DNA from: Cuneatibacter caecimuris
GTDB taxonomy: Bacteria; Bacillota; Clostridia; Lachnospirales; Lachnospiraceae
DNA: 64,000 nt
Direction: 5' to 3'
Assembly (NCBI RefSeq): GCF_004216775.1
Contig: NZ_SGXF01000001.1
Location: 174,828-238,827, forward strand
Shown here: positions 34,701-42,278 of the stretch, in pieces
How positions within the stretch are numbered: position 1 is the first letter of the stretch
Layout: each line of letters opens with the position of its first letter
Notes under the pieces: model-generated
Seen by the model: the letters and a program-made list of their open reading frames with translations, nothing else
Database searches by the model: none
What the model was told of the DNA's origin: nothing
Translations under genes and position numbers: made by a program

Positions 34701-36398
34701 ATGGATAAGAAAAAATTTGTTCAGGACCTGGTGTCCAAAATGACTCTGGAACAAAAAGTAGGTCAGTGTTTCGTGATCGGGTATGTAGGTTCCCTCATCA
34801 CGCCGGAAATCATCAACCGGGTAAAGAAATATTATCCCGCAGGAATCCGGGCAGGCCTGATGTGGAGAATCCGCACTGTAAAACACGACCCCAACGGAAC
34901 GAATACGGACTACGCCCATCGGCTGCTGAGGCCTTTTTCCGGCACCATGAAGGATTTCCTGCCGGATATCCCTGTACCGCATTTTACGAATGAAGAATTC
35001 TGCGAATATGTCAACACCATTAAGCAGGCGGCCCTGGACAGCGATCTGGGAATCCCGCTGCATTTTACCTTCGACTTTGAGGGTGATGTGAGCGCGGACT
35101 ATTACCGCGGCGGGATTAAATATTTCCCCAGCTGCATGGGCCTGGCGCACAGCAATGATCCTGAAATGGCACATGATGTGGCCTGGTCGGTGGGCCGCCA
35201 GCTGGCTCCCCTGGGATTTGACTGGATTCACTCTCCTGTTCTGGACGTCAATACCAATCCCAGGAATCCTGAGATCGGAACAAGAAGCTACGGTGAAGAT
35301 CCGGAAGAAGTCATTACATATGCAAAGGAAGCTCTGCGCGGGTTTAAAGACGCCGGGATCATCGCAACCGGAAAGCATTTCCCCGGCCGCGGCCCTTCCG
35401 CAGCGGACGCCCATCACGGCCTTCCGGTGATCGACGAGTCCAGAGAAGAGCTAATGCGCCACCTGGAGCCTTACAGGGCGCTGATCAAGGAAGGCCTGCC
35501 TGCCATTATGACGGCTCATACTGCTTATCCTGCTCTGGACCCCTCCGGCCTGCCCGCCACCCTGTCCAAGCCGATCCTCACCGATCTGCTGAAAGGTGAA
35601 CTGGGATTTGAAGGCGTTGTAACCACAGATGAAATCACCATGGGCGGCATTATCCAGAAATTTGACGTGCCGGAAGCATGCGTCCGCGCCATCGACGCCG
35701 GCTGCGACCTGGTGCTTCTGCGCGATGAAGGCGGTCTGATTAATGATGTAATCCCCGGCGTAATTCAAGCAGTCCGCGAAGGCCGTCTGTCTGAGGACCG
35801 GGTAAACGACGCTGTCACAAGAACGCTCAGCGTAAAATATGACTATGGTTTCTTTGAGCAGCCTCAGATCAAAGATCCCAAAAAGGCCAGCGAAGGAATC
35901 AACGACGCTAAGGTTGCAGAAATTGCTGTGAAAGCCGCTAAGAATGCAATCAATGTAATCAGAGACGAAAACAATGTCCTGCCTGTTTCCAAGGACAAGA
36001 AGGTGATGTTCATCTATCAGGTAAATCCTCTGCATGAGCGCACCAATACCCAGACCTGCCATCCTGCAATGCCCTGGATGAAGCTTCTGGAACACTCTGA
36101 CAATGTGTACGCGGTGGAAACTACCATGAAGTACTCTCCGGAGGACAGAAAACGTGTTTATGAGAGAATTCATGAAGCGGACGTGATCATTATCACCAAT
36201 TATTTTGACCGCCGCAGCCCGGAAAGCGGCAACAACTTTGTGCAGGAGCTGCACCAGAAGACAGATAAGCCGATCATTGTTATGACTAACTCTCCTTATC
36301 CGTTTACTGTACAGCCGGAATATAAAACCGTTGTCTGCACTTACAGTTCTTCCGTGGAGAGCGCGGAAGCTTTTGCTGATACGATTTTTGGGGAATAA
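34701..36398 (+). CDS. Glycoside hydrolase family 3 protein (NagZ-like with C-terminal domain)
   Basis: 565 residues from the ATG at 34701 (AGGAGG upstream). The N-terminal TIM barrel carries GTRSYGEDPEEV near residue 192, the substrate-binding ATGKHFPGRGPSAADAHHGL near 222 and VVTTDEITMGGII near 306, where the Asp is the expected nucleophile. A shorter C-terminal alpha/beta domain (residues 410-565) follows, with no fibronectin domain. KHFPGRG places it with beta-N-acetylglucosaminidases rather than beta-glucosidases. No signal peptide: cytoplasmic, possibly muropeptide or chitobiose processing. Confidence 0.83.
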   Translation: MDKKKFVQDLVSKMTLEQKVGQCFVIGYVGSLITPEIINRVKKYYPAGIRAGLMWRIRTVKHDPNGTNTDYAHRLLRPFSGTMKDFLPDIPVPHFTNEEFCEYVNTIKQAALDSDLGIPLHFTFDFEGDVSADYYRGGIKYFPSCMGLAHSNDPEMAHDVAWSVGRQLAPLGFDWIHSPVLDVNTNPRNPEIGTRSYGEDPEEVITYAKEALRGFKDAGIIATGKHFPGRGPSAADAHHGLPVIDESREELMRHLEPYRALIKEGLPAIMTAHTAYPALDPSGLPATLSKPILTDLLKGELGFEGVVTTDEITMGGIIQKFDVPEACVRAIDAGCDLVLLRDEGGLINDVIPGVIQAVREGRLSEDRVNDAVTRTLSVKYDYGFFEQPQIKDPKKASEGINDAKVAEIAVKAAKNAINVIRDENNVLPVSKDKKVMFIYQVNPLHERTNTQTCHPAMPWMKLLEHSDNVYAVETTMKYSPEDRKRVYERIHEADVIIITNYFDRRSPESGNNFVQELHQKTDKPIIVMTNSPYPFTVQPEYKTVVCTYSSSVESAEAFADTIFGE

Positions 36399-36434
36399 CT
36401 AGAACCCCTGCGCTGTGCCAGCAGCGTGGATGCC

Positions 36435-36515
36435 GCAGAGAGGCGGCAGAGAAAACTACGGAAGCTCGATGCCTTACGGCTATAGCTTCCTGCGTTTTTT
36501 CTGCCGCCTCTCTGC
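36435..36515. terminator. Long nested hairpin between GH3 gene and convergent operon
   Basis: A 16-bp perfect outer stem (36435-36450 with 36500-36515) encloses GGAAGCT/AGCTTCC (36460-36466 with 36484-36490) and an inner GCC/GGC; TTTTTT follows the inner stem at 36495-36500. The inner hairpin terminates the plus strand, while the outer stem may serve both directions. Confidence 0.65.
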
Positions 36516-36579
36516 TTAGGTTTCTTCCTGCCGCAGGTGGTTTATCCAAAGGGCTTGCCGATCCGGCAAATACTGTAAA

Positions 36580-37149
36580 TTACATATTCAGCCTGTATGT
36601 GCCATTTTCCTGCCTCTCATAAACATTTAGCTCTTCCAGTCTGGTCAATATCTTTTCTATATCACTGTTCTGGCACTTACAAACGCTCTCTTTGCGAAAA
36701 TGGCAGGGCAGATCATTATTGACGCATTCTCCCCCATTAGCTTTAAACAGATCCAGGCTGACAGTCTGCTCTCTGGCGCACAAGCTCTCCCTCACAACGC
36801 AGGTTTCGCCTTTTTCCGGCGACAGCTTCACAATTCCACGCATATCCGTACCGGCAATCTGCAGTCCGGCAGCGAAAGCTCCTTTTGTTACCGCGATATC
36901 CAGCAGCAATGCCAGCAGGTTTAATGCAGATATTTTGATATTAATATAGTACAGCCCGGAATCGGCCAGAAGATTCTGAGCGTCCCCGCTCTCATGGCTC
37001 TCAATTAAGTTCCTTCCCCTAAACGGAAGACTATCTGACAGCAGAAGACTGAATATCCTCAGAGAATCCTGTTTGCTGGTTCCCAGCACAGATGATAGCT
37101 TCTCTACAACATCAGCCTTATAGCCCGTCATTTTTAAGTATTCCAACAT
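36580..37149 (-). CDS. Uncharacterised Cys-rich protein, partner of the metalloprotease-like gene
   Basis: 189 residues, no family recognised. The N-terminal half looks like a helical or winged-helix fold (VEKLSSVLGTSKQDSLRIFS). The middle has a hydrophobic stretch, ISALNLLALLLDIAVTKGAF (about residues 72-91). The C-terminal third holds Cys in GETCVVRESLCAREQ, NGGECVNNDLPCHF and ESVCKCQNSD, which could bind metal. Its start lies 32 bases inside the end of the upstream gene and has GGAGGC eight bases before the ATG, so the two are translationally linked. Confidence 0.6.
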   Translation of the reverse strand: MLEYLKMTGYKADVVEKLSSVLGTSKQDSLRIFSLLLSDSLPFRGRNLIESHESGDAQNLLADSGLYYINIKISALNLLALLLDIAVTKGAFAAGLQIAGTDMRGIVKLSPEKGETCVVRESLCAREQTVSLDLFKANGGECVNNDLPCHFRKESVCKCQNSDIEKILTRLEELNVYERQENGTYRLNM

Positions 37150-38200
37150 CTGTCTTGCCTCCTGTCAATTTTGTGAACGCTATGGTAAAGTACATACTGA
37201 TCAGAATCCAGGCAGAACCCATAAATACAAAAAATTCCTCTATGGAATATTGATAAGTTTTAGCGATCATTCTCATGGATATATCTTCTCGTATCATCGC
37301 AGGCGGATGTGTATTCATCCAGAACTTATCTGGATGAATTCTATATTCTTCTGCCTTCAGTAAGGCAAAATACAGGCCGCAGGCGATAAATACTTGCTTC
37401 ATTTCCCCGGCCTTTGAGCAGCCTTTCAGTACCGCCATACAGGAAAGATAGTCTGCAGCGATTTCCTCCACCCAGCTTTTAATGACTCCTTTCTTCCTGG
37501 CAAGAAGCTTTTTTAAAGCGGCCATTCTAGGATCACCCTTCTCTTTCTCCAGATATTCCCTTAATTCCTCCTCTGCATGGCCAAAAAGTCTTTGCTTCTC
37601 TGTATCCTTGATCCTGCTCAGATGCCAATGAGACATTTCATGATGAAAAATCAATTTCAGCCCATTCTTTGCATAATTATAGTTGTCTGATCCAAATAAT
37701 TCAAAGGGCGGGACCCAAGACAGGCGAATTCCCCCTTCTCTGACTTCACATTCATATTTAATCCACTTATCCAGCAGCTTTTTCAGCTCTTTCCCCGGTT
37801 CATCGCTATTACACTCTGCAAGAATACTCTGTGCGATCTCATCCGGCCGCATCACATCTCTCTTGCTCAATTTATTAGCAATATTTCTGAATGATGCAAG
37901 CTCCCAAAATATGAACTGTGTGTAAAGAGAAAGATTTACAGTATCTTTGTCCAGGCTGACATATGCCTGGTTATGTGGTTCCAGCCTTATGTTATATGTA
38001 ATCTTCTCAAGCTCTTTTTGAACCGGCAAAAATTCCTCTTTATAGCATTCCTCCGGATAAGAGCCCTGCTCACAAAAAATGCCGGCAAAAAAACTTTTCA
38101 ATGTATGAATACACTGTTCTGTAAATTCCTCATCATCCGAGCAAAATTGCCCAACAAAATGAATATGCTTCATAATATTATAGGAATCTTTTCCATTCAT
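37118..38200 (-). CDS. HEXXH metalloprotease-like protein with C-terminal membrane helix
   Basis: 360 residues, no named family recognised. Zinc-site motif: LIFHHEMSHWHLSR (HEMSH, near residues 189-193) and a downstream WVEEIAADYLSC (ExxxD-type third-ligand region near 241). A hydrophobic helix near 328-346 (FVFMGSAWILISMYFTIAF) suggests membrane attachment by the C-terminus. No signal peptide. AGGGGGT precedes the ATG. It forms a two-gene unit with the Cys-rich gene and sits just outside the left end of the integrated element. Protease function is inferred from the motif only. Confidence 0.6.
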   Translation of the reverse strand: MNGKDSYNIMKHIHFVGQFCSDDEEFTEQCIHTLKSFFAGIFCEQGSYPEECYKEEFLPVQKELEKITYNIRLEPHNQAYVSLDKDTVNLSLYTQFIFWELASFRNIANKLSKRDVMRPDEIAQSILAECNSDEPGKELKKLLDKWIKYECEVREGGIRLSWVPPFELFGSDNYNYAKNGLKLIFHHEMSHWHLSRIKDTEKQRLFGHAEEELREYLEKEKGDPRMAALKKLLARKKGVIKSWVEEIAADYLSCMAVLKGCSKAGEMKQVFIACGLYFALLKAEEYRIHPDKFWMNTHPPAMIREDISMRMIAKTYQYSIEEFFVFMGSAWILISMYFTIAFTKLTGGKTDVGILKNDGL

Positions 38201-38469
38201 AAAATACCCCCTGCCCTGTGCATTCCTTTCTGTATCCAGATAAAGCAGCGCCGTTTAAGCATCTAATTTATAATGTAATCCATTAGTAATACTTTTTCAA
38301 CAACTTCTTTTCGACATTTTTACAACTTCTGTATTAATCGTTTCACCTTCATGGAACTACCTGATTAAACTGACACTTTTACGATAGGAATTTAGGAATT
38401 GTATTTTAAAATTTCGAATTAAGTTAGAAAGGAACTTCGATACCGATACATTTTTCTGTTTCAATACAA

Positions 38470-38496
38470 CAAAAACCCTTGAAAAATCAAGGGTTT
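38470..38496 (-). terminator. Terminator originally serving tRNA-Thr, left of attL
   Basis: AAAACCCTTGA/TCAAGGGTTTT hairpin with a T run on the minus strand. It follows the tRNA 3'-end remnant as it would have followed the intact gene before integration. Confidence 0.7.
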
Positions 38497-38501
38497 TCTC
38501 C

Positions 38502-38546
38502 AAGCTGACGAGCGGATTCGAACCGCCGACCTCTTCATTACCAATG
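38502..38546. repeat. attL: 45-bp copy of the tRNA-Thr 3' end
   Basis: Identical over 45 bases to 47324-47368. It contains the acceptor 3' strand, T arm and part of the anticodon arm but not the 5' half, so it is not a tRNA gene. It marks the left boundary of the element. The remaining intergenic DNA 38201-38469 is AT-rich and shows no gene. Confidence 0.9.
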
Positions 38547-38637
38547 TGATTTTTCCGGTTTTTCAGCCTTTTATAAAGTGCAGGAATCCCTTATTTTAAG
38601 CGGTTTTTTGATTCATCTGTTCTTTGTCTTTTTGTCG

Positions 38638-38683
38638 TTTTGGTCAACATTTTCTAAATTTGTTGACCAAATGTTGACCAAAT
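38638..38683. repeat. Integrase arm-type sites, left end
   Basis: GTTGACCAAA occurs twice in direct orientation at 38662-38683, 12 bases apart, and once inverted near 38638-38650. The same direct pair recurs at the right end. Confidence 0.6.
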
Positions 38684-38684
38684 T

Positions 38685-39464
38685 TTAAGCACACCCCAGC
38701 CAGTCCCGGCCCAATCCTTTTACTGCTCTCTTTCCTCTCAGCAGGCGAAGCCCCCGCAGGTACATCTCACGCACCCGCTGCATGGATACCCCCAGCATGG
38801 CCCCGATCTGCGCCAGCGCAATTCCTTCTGACCTCAGCCTCACCACGTTCTGAAGCTCATCCGGCAGCTCATTCACGGCTGACCACAGCCAGGCAGCCAG
38901 CTCCTCACTGGCATACCGCTCAAGCGCCTCCTCTATCCCGTTTTCCGCGCTGGCCTGCAATTCCCCCAGGCTGGCCCCTTCCTCCTCTCCTGTGCCTGCA
39001 GGAGCGTCCAGGGACACCACATAGCCGTCATAGGCCTGCTTCTCCATCTTCCTGACCTTTTCCACGCTGACGCCCAAATAACGGCTGTATTCCCCTTCTG
39101 TGGGCTTCCTGCCGTAGGAGGCTTCCATATACCGGGACAGCTGCTCATGCTCATAATACAGCCGCTGCTCTGCTGCCGGTATCCTGATCGCCTGGCCGCA
39201 GGTGTTCCGATACCTGGAAAGCTCGCGTTCTATCACTGTCACGGCATAACTTATAAATCCGGCCCCGGCATCCGGGACGTATCCAAAGGCAGCCTTGTGC
39301 AGCCCTATATAGGCCTGCTGCATCAGATCGTCCATTTCCAGGCCATAGCTGTACTTCCGGCATACTTTCCAGATCATACCGCGGTTCTGCTCATACAGGG
39401 CCGCCAGAGCTTCCCGGACATTCGTTCCGGCCTGCACCTGAGCCGCCAGCGCTTCATTGGTCAT
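38685..39464 (-). CDS. Sigma-70 family RNA polymerase sigma factor of the element
   Basis: 259 residues. Region 2: NRGMIWKVCRKYSYGLEMDDLMQQAYIGLHKAAFGY (about 28-63) with GFISYAVTVIERELSRYR (the -10-reading helices). Region 3-like: YGRKPTEGEYSRYLGVSVEKV. Region 4: LPDELQNVVRLRSEGIALAQ then GAMLGVSMQRVREMYLRGL, a clear HTH. All main parts of a group 3-type sigma are present. It is the last gene before attL. In phages such factors turn on late genes; no late genes exist here, so the target may lie in a helper phage or the host (inference). Confidence 0.85.
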   Translation of the reverse strand: MTNEALAAQVQAGTNVREALAALYEQNRGMIWKVCRKYSYGLEMDDLMQQAYIGLHKAAFGYVPDAGAGFISYAVTVIERELSRYRNTCGQAIRIPAAEQRLYYEHEQLSRYMEASYGRKPTEGEYSRYLGVSVEKVRKMEKQAYDGYVVSLDAPAGTGEEEGASLGELQASAENGIEEALERYASEELAAWLWSAVNELPDELQNVVRLRSEGIALAQIGAMLGVSMQRVREMYLRGLRLLRGKRAVKGLGRDWLGCA

Positions 39465-39555
39465 GTTCCACTGTCCTTTCTATTCGTTTGTTTTGGTAGC
39501 GTTCGCTATGCGCGCGTAACGATGTCCGGATAGCATTCACAAAAGTCAGGTTTTG

Positions 39556-39822
39556 TTAGGTTTTACAAATGCCTCTGCTTTGTCTCTCCATGCCGTCAGC
39601 TATGGCCCTCAGGTTCCGAATGCGCCGCGGGTCATCCATGTTCAGCACTGCCCGGATCAGCACGCGCTTATCCCATTCCGGTTCCGAAACCTCCATATAT
39701 TCCTTCTCATCCATTGTCCGGCGCATCAGCTCCGATATCTGAAGAATCTCGTTCAAGATAATGTTATTCTTGATCTTCCCCGCGCTCTCTGTGATCTGCT
39801 GTCTTATCTCGGTTCTTTTCAT
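39556..39822 (-). CDS. Small uncharacterised protein of the element
   Basis: 88 residues, charged and helical (ILNEILQISELMRRTMDEKEY), no family recognised. Its ATG overlaps the stop of the 72-residue gene upstream by 4 bases, which supports real translation. It precedes the sigma factor gene by 91 bases. Confidence 0.6.
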   Translation of the reverse strand: MKRTEIRQQITESAGKIKNNIILNEILQISELMRRTMDEKEYMEVSEPEWDKRVLIRAVLNMDDPRRIRNLRAIADGMERQSRGICKT

Positions 39823-40037
39823 CCCCGTCTATCCCCTCTCTGCTTCCTTCTCGCGCGTTCTTCTCTAATGCCCTGCACACGTCCCAGATTATAAAACATT
39901 GATGCGGCAAACATAGCGCTGCCGGGACGGTCCAGGTGGTATAATTCTGTAACAGCGGAGAAAAGGAGCTGTCCTCCTGCCTCTGGAAGTGCAAAGGGCT
40001 GATATCCTGCAATCTTAATTTCTTTCTGTATGTCCAT
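39819..40037 (-). CDS. Small uncharacterised protein of the element
   Basis: 72 residues (QPFALPEAGGQLLFSAVTEL, then YNLGRVQGIREERARRK with a basic tail). Coupled to the following gene by a 4-base overlap. Small proteins like this occur next to sigma/antiterminator genes in clostridial prophage-like elements; no function can be assigned. The upstream GAGG is close to the ATG, so the start is less certain. Confidence 0.55.
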   Translation of the reverse strand: MDIQKEIKIAGYQPFALPEAGGQLLFSAVTELYHLDRPGSAMFAASMFYNLGRVQGIREERARRKQRGDRRG

Positions 40038-40043
40038 TTCCTC

Positions 40044-40145
40044 TTGACCTTTCCGCCAGAGCCGTGCTAATATGTAATTGTGTATAGGCAGCGGCTCCGG
40101 CTGTTGTGGCCCTTATCAGAGTTGCTGCTCTGGTGAGGGCTTTTT
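40044..40145 (+). ncRNA. Putative small RNA unit A (promoter, about 65-nt RNA, terminator)
   Basis: TTGACC (40044-40049), an 18-base spacer and TGcTAATAT (-10 at 40068-40073) predict a start near 40080. A 13-bp stem with two G-U pairs (40109-40121 with 40128-40140) is followed by TTTTTGTT. The RNA contains GGCTCCGGCT (40093-40102). No plus-strand gene follows, and the flanking genes run the other way. A close relative is unit B at 42279-42375. Confidence 0.6.
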
Positions 40146-40146
40146 G

Positions 40147-40422
40147 TTATACGATGGAGAACCGGCGGCTTTCCGTCTGCTTCAAGTACTGGCTGTACAG
40201 TCTGGAATGCTCTTCCCTGAACGCCCGGCTATCGAATCGGTTTGAAAGTACCCTCGTGAATCTCACCAGGAAGTCACCGGCCTTCTGTTCTTCCAGCCCC
40301 TTCTCCTCCATATCCTGCTGAATATCAGCTTTCAGAGCGTCAATCTGGCTCTCAATCTCCTTTTTCTGCTCCTCCAGCTCTTTGAGCTTCTTCACTCTGT
40401 TCAGTATCATTCTATCTGTCAT
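40147..40422 (-). CDS. Coiled-coil small phage-type protein
   Basis: 91 residues; the first 45 form a coiled coil (LKELEEQKKEIESQIDALKA), the rest is basic (RFDSRAFREEHSRLYSQYLK). The pattern resembles short Gp157-like or nuclease-inhibitor-type phage proteins, but the match is loose. AAAGGAG precedes the ATG. It is the first gene of the leftward operon that ends with the sigma factor. Confidence 0.65.
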   Translation of the reverse strand: MTDRMILNRVKKLKELEEQKKEIESQIDALKADIQQDMEEKGLEEQKAGDFLVRFTRVLSNRFDSRAFREEHSRLYSQYLKQTESRRFSIV

Positions 40423-40602
40423 GGCTTCTCCTTTCCTGGCCTGGAATCATCAGCCCCGGCAGGCTTTAAGCATCTAGCGGCTTCTGCGGCTTCCCAATCT
40501 CCCTTATCCTGCTACCCGGTGTTATGTGGTACTCTTGTTTTCCCTTTCGGTACTTCCGTCCACCTTCGCTGAGTTCCTTGACCTTGTAACTATAGTATAG
40601 CA

Positions 40603-40685
40603 TAGCGCACTATGGATTTCAATGGACATATTGCCCAAACTTAGCGCACTAATTTTGTGTATTTTATCTATAGCGCTCTATGGAT
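40603..40685. promoter_or_regulatory. Divergent control region with three TAGCGCnCTA sites
   Basis: Copies are at 40603-40612 (TAGCGCACTA, then TGGAT), 40642-40651 and 40671-40680 (TAGCGCTCTA, then TGGAT). The first lies between TTGAAA and TATACT, 17 bases apart, of a leftward promoter that reads the sigma operon. The third lies upstream of a TATAAT (40705-40710) facing the 69-residue gene. The rest of 40423-40762 shows no gene. Confidence 0.6.
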
Positions 40686-40762
40686 ATTTGTGTTATACTA
40701 TGGCTATAATGCAAGAGGTGTCTTTACTCTAAAGCACCCCTCTACTGGAAAGGAGATATCCA

Positions 40763-40972
40763 ATGAGCAAATACAATGAAAAAAGTAAAGAGTACACCAT
40801 GCAATACATGAAAGAGAATCTTGAGGAAATACGTTTTCGTGTAAAAAAGGGTGAAAAAGACAAATATAAAATCGCCGCTGAAAACGCTGGCGTGAGTATG
40901 GCGAAATTCTTCACAACTGCGGCCAATGAAAAAATAGAACGAGATGCTTTAGAGTCACCCACCCAGGACTAA
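40763..40972 (+). CDS. Small DNA-binding-like protein (ribbon-helix-helix/Arc type)
   Basis: 69 residues. IRFRVKKGEKDKYKIAAENA then GVSMAKFFTTAANEKIERD has the strand-helix-helix layout of Arc/MetJ-type regulators, though it is short and the match is by pattern. AAAGGAGAT precedes the ATG. It is the only rightward gene in this part of the element and lies next to three repeated dyads, so a repressor of its own and the leftward promoter is likely. Confidence 0.65.
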   Translation: MSKYNEKSKEYTMQYMKENLEEIRFRVKKGEKDKYKIAAENAGVSMAKFFTTAANEKIERDALESPTQD

Positions 40973-41040
40973 CGCAACACCCGCCCAGACGCACCAGAAG
41001 CCCCGTATAGCCATTTTATCATATGGCTTAATATTTCCAC

Positions 41041-41240
41041 TTTTGCTCAAAAGTGAGCCAAAGTCGGGCTGCCGCTGCAGGTAATGAAGCATTCTGTGGA
41101 ATAAGTCCCGTCGCGGCAGCGGCAGCGACTCAATTCACAAAACGACGAAGCATGGTGGTGATGCGTACCAGGGACAAGAGACCAGGGCCCGGAGCGTTCA
41201 GATAAGAAAACGAACGTTCCAATAGATACGGAGCGCTCCA
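41041..41240. other. GC-rich non-coding block with dyads (possible origin or structured RNA)
   Basis: No convincing gene lies in 40973-41415. It contains a TTTTGCTCA-type dyad (41041-41062), a strong stem CTGCCGCTGC/GCAGCGGCAG (41069-41078 with 41116-41125), and GGAGCGTTC (41191-41199), GAACGTTCC (41212-41220) and the palindrome GGAGCGCTCC (41230-41239) closely spaced. The element encodes a primase-helicase and should need an origin. Confidence 0.4.
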
Positions 41241-41415
41241 AGCGTCTTATGGTCGGCCTGCGGGACATTAAAAGGCGCTGGAACGGCTACGGCCACATTT
41301 CATGACCTTAGCTATTCCCGCGCCCTGCTTAAGGCTTCCGGCTGCCGAAATATAACGGCCGGGGTACTACTCTATTCAGCATAAGTATATCACTCGAGCA
41401 GCCGGGTTGAAACCC

Positions 41416-41601
41416 TTATTTTCCTCTCCTGCTTCCCCCGGGCTTCTCTCTAGCTTCTTTCGCCGCTTCATCCACCACAATAGAAAGCATCCACTTCAAA
41501 GCTTTATATTTTCTTCTGGCTTTCCCCGAAGCGATCCCGCCCTTCCTTCCCATTTCCCGCAGCTCCTCCCGGCTTCGTTCGCTGTTCGGTATGATCGGCA
41601 C
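41416..41601 (-). CDS. Small basic protein of the element
   Basis: 61 residues, GTG start with GAAGGGAGGG nine bases upstream. It is basic, with GRKGGIASGKARRKYKALK, a KGG-type motif seen in short phage and plasmid proteins. No function known. Its start overlaps the end of the neighbouring frame by about 98 bases. Confidence 0.6.
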   Translation of the reverse strand: MPIIPNSERSREELREMGRKGGIASGKARRKYKALKWMLSIVVDEAAKEAREKPGGSRRGK

Positions 41602-41749
41602 GAATGCTTTCCCTCCCTTCTATGTACGCCTTCCGGTATCGTCCTTCCCGGTTCCCTGACACCTTACAGGATTTAATCATCGGGGCCAGGAGCCGCCTAA
41701 CGGCTTCCAGCTCCTCCGGCCTTTCATAAGATACCCTAATCTTCATCAT
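41504..41749 (-). CDS. Small uncharacterised protein of the element, C-terminus in overlap
   Basis: 81 residues from the ATG with GGAGG nine bases upstream. The first 45 (KIRVSYERPEELEAVRRLLA) look like a compact conserved domain typical of short phage proteins. The last 35 lie in the overlap with the next gene and look like translation of its start region, so an original stop may have been lost. Function unknown. Confidence 0.55.
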   Translation of the reverse strand: MMKIRVSYERPEELEAVRRLLAPMIKSCKVSGNREGRYRKAYIEGRESIRADHTEQRTKPGGAAGNGKEGRDRFGESQKKI

Positions 41750-41849
41750 CCCAGGATTCCTCCTCATCCATCAGCAGAAGCTCCGCCGTATCCATGTCAC
41801 AGCCCTCCTCATCCATGATCTCAAATAGTCTCAGTTCTCTTTCTTCCAT
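41736..41849 (-). CDS. Very acidic 37-residue protein
   Basis: ATG at 41847-41849 with GGAGGT five bases upstream, TAG stop at 41736-41738. The product is MEERELRLFEIMDEEG at the start and MDEEESWDDED at the end; nearly half of its residues are Asp or Glu. It overlaps the next start by 14 bases, which fits a packed leftward operon. Too short for family assignment; a DNA-mimic-like role would be speculation. Confidence 0.5.
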   Translation of the reverse strand: MEERELRLFEIMDEEGCDMDTAELLLMDEEESWDDED

Positions 41850-41869
41850 GTTTTACCTCCATCAGCAGA

Positions 41870-41891
41870 GCTTACTAAAAATTTAGTAAGC
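41870..41891. promoter_or_regulatory. 22-bp perfect palindrome upstream of the small-gene cluster
   Basis: GCTTACTAAA faces TTTAGTAAGC around a central AT, just before the acidic 37-residue gene. It could be an operator or a terminator of the genes upstream; no T run supports termination. Confidence 0.45.
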
Positions 41892-42100
41892 ATTTCTCAG
41901 CCAGGGCTTCATTTTTTTTTAGGCCTCCGAAACCTTAGCATATATTAGCATTTACCTTGACAAATCTTAACATCAAGCCTTTCCACGCAAAATTCTCATT
42001 TCTAAGATTTTAGGTGTTTAGAGGTGGGGCGTCGGTGTCCGGAATTGTTTCTATTTTTGTACAACTCCCCCGGGGGATATGGGGCCGAAATTCCGGTGCC

Positions 42101-42235
42101 TTACTTGAAACGCCGTTTCTTATTTTTCTTTAACTTACTGGCCTGAAATATCTTTGATTGTGTTTCAACCCGTTTCTTTTTAGGCTCTGCTATCCCATCA
42201 TCAATGAACCGGAAACCATAATTCGGATTACTCAT
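42101..42235 (-). CDS. Very basic 44-residue protein
   Basis: ATG at 42233-42235 with GAGGTG upstream, TAA stop at 42101-42103. It starts MSNPNYGFRFIDDGIAE and continues with clusters of Lys/Arg (EPKKKRVE, KLKKNKKRRFK), suggesting nucleic-acid binding. Short relatives with a GFRFID start occur in phage-like elements in my memory, but no function is known. Between this gene and the acidic one, 41892-42100, I see no gene. Confidence 0.5.
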   Translation of the reverse strand: MSNPNYGFRFIDDGIAEPKKKRVETQSKIFQASKLKKNKKRRFK

Positions 42236-42278
42236 GATTTTCACCTCGCTTCTCTTATTCGTTTCGTTTTGTTTTCTC

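Noticed and set aside
38502-38546. tRNA gene at the left end of the element
   Set aside because: Only the 3' part of tRNA-Thr is present; acceptor 5' strand and D arm are missing, so it is an attachment-site copy.
41047-41268. 73-codon minus-strand frame in the non-coding block of the element
   Set aside because: No ribosome site, and it spans strong hairpins; the odd His/Ser/Cys content does not look like a protein.
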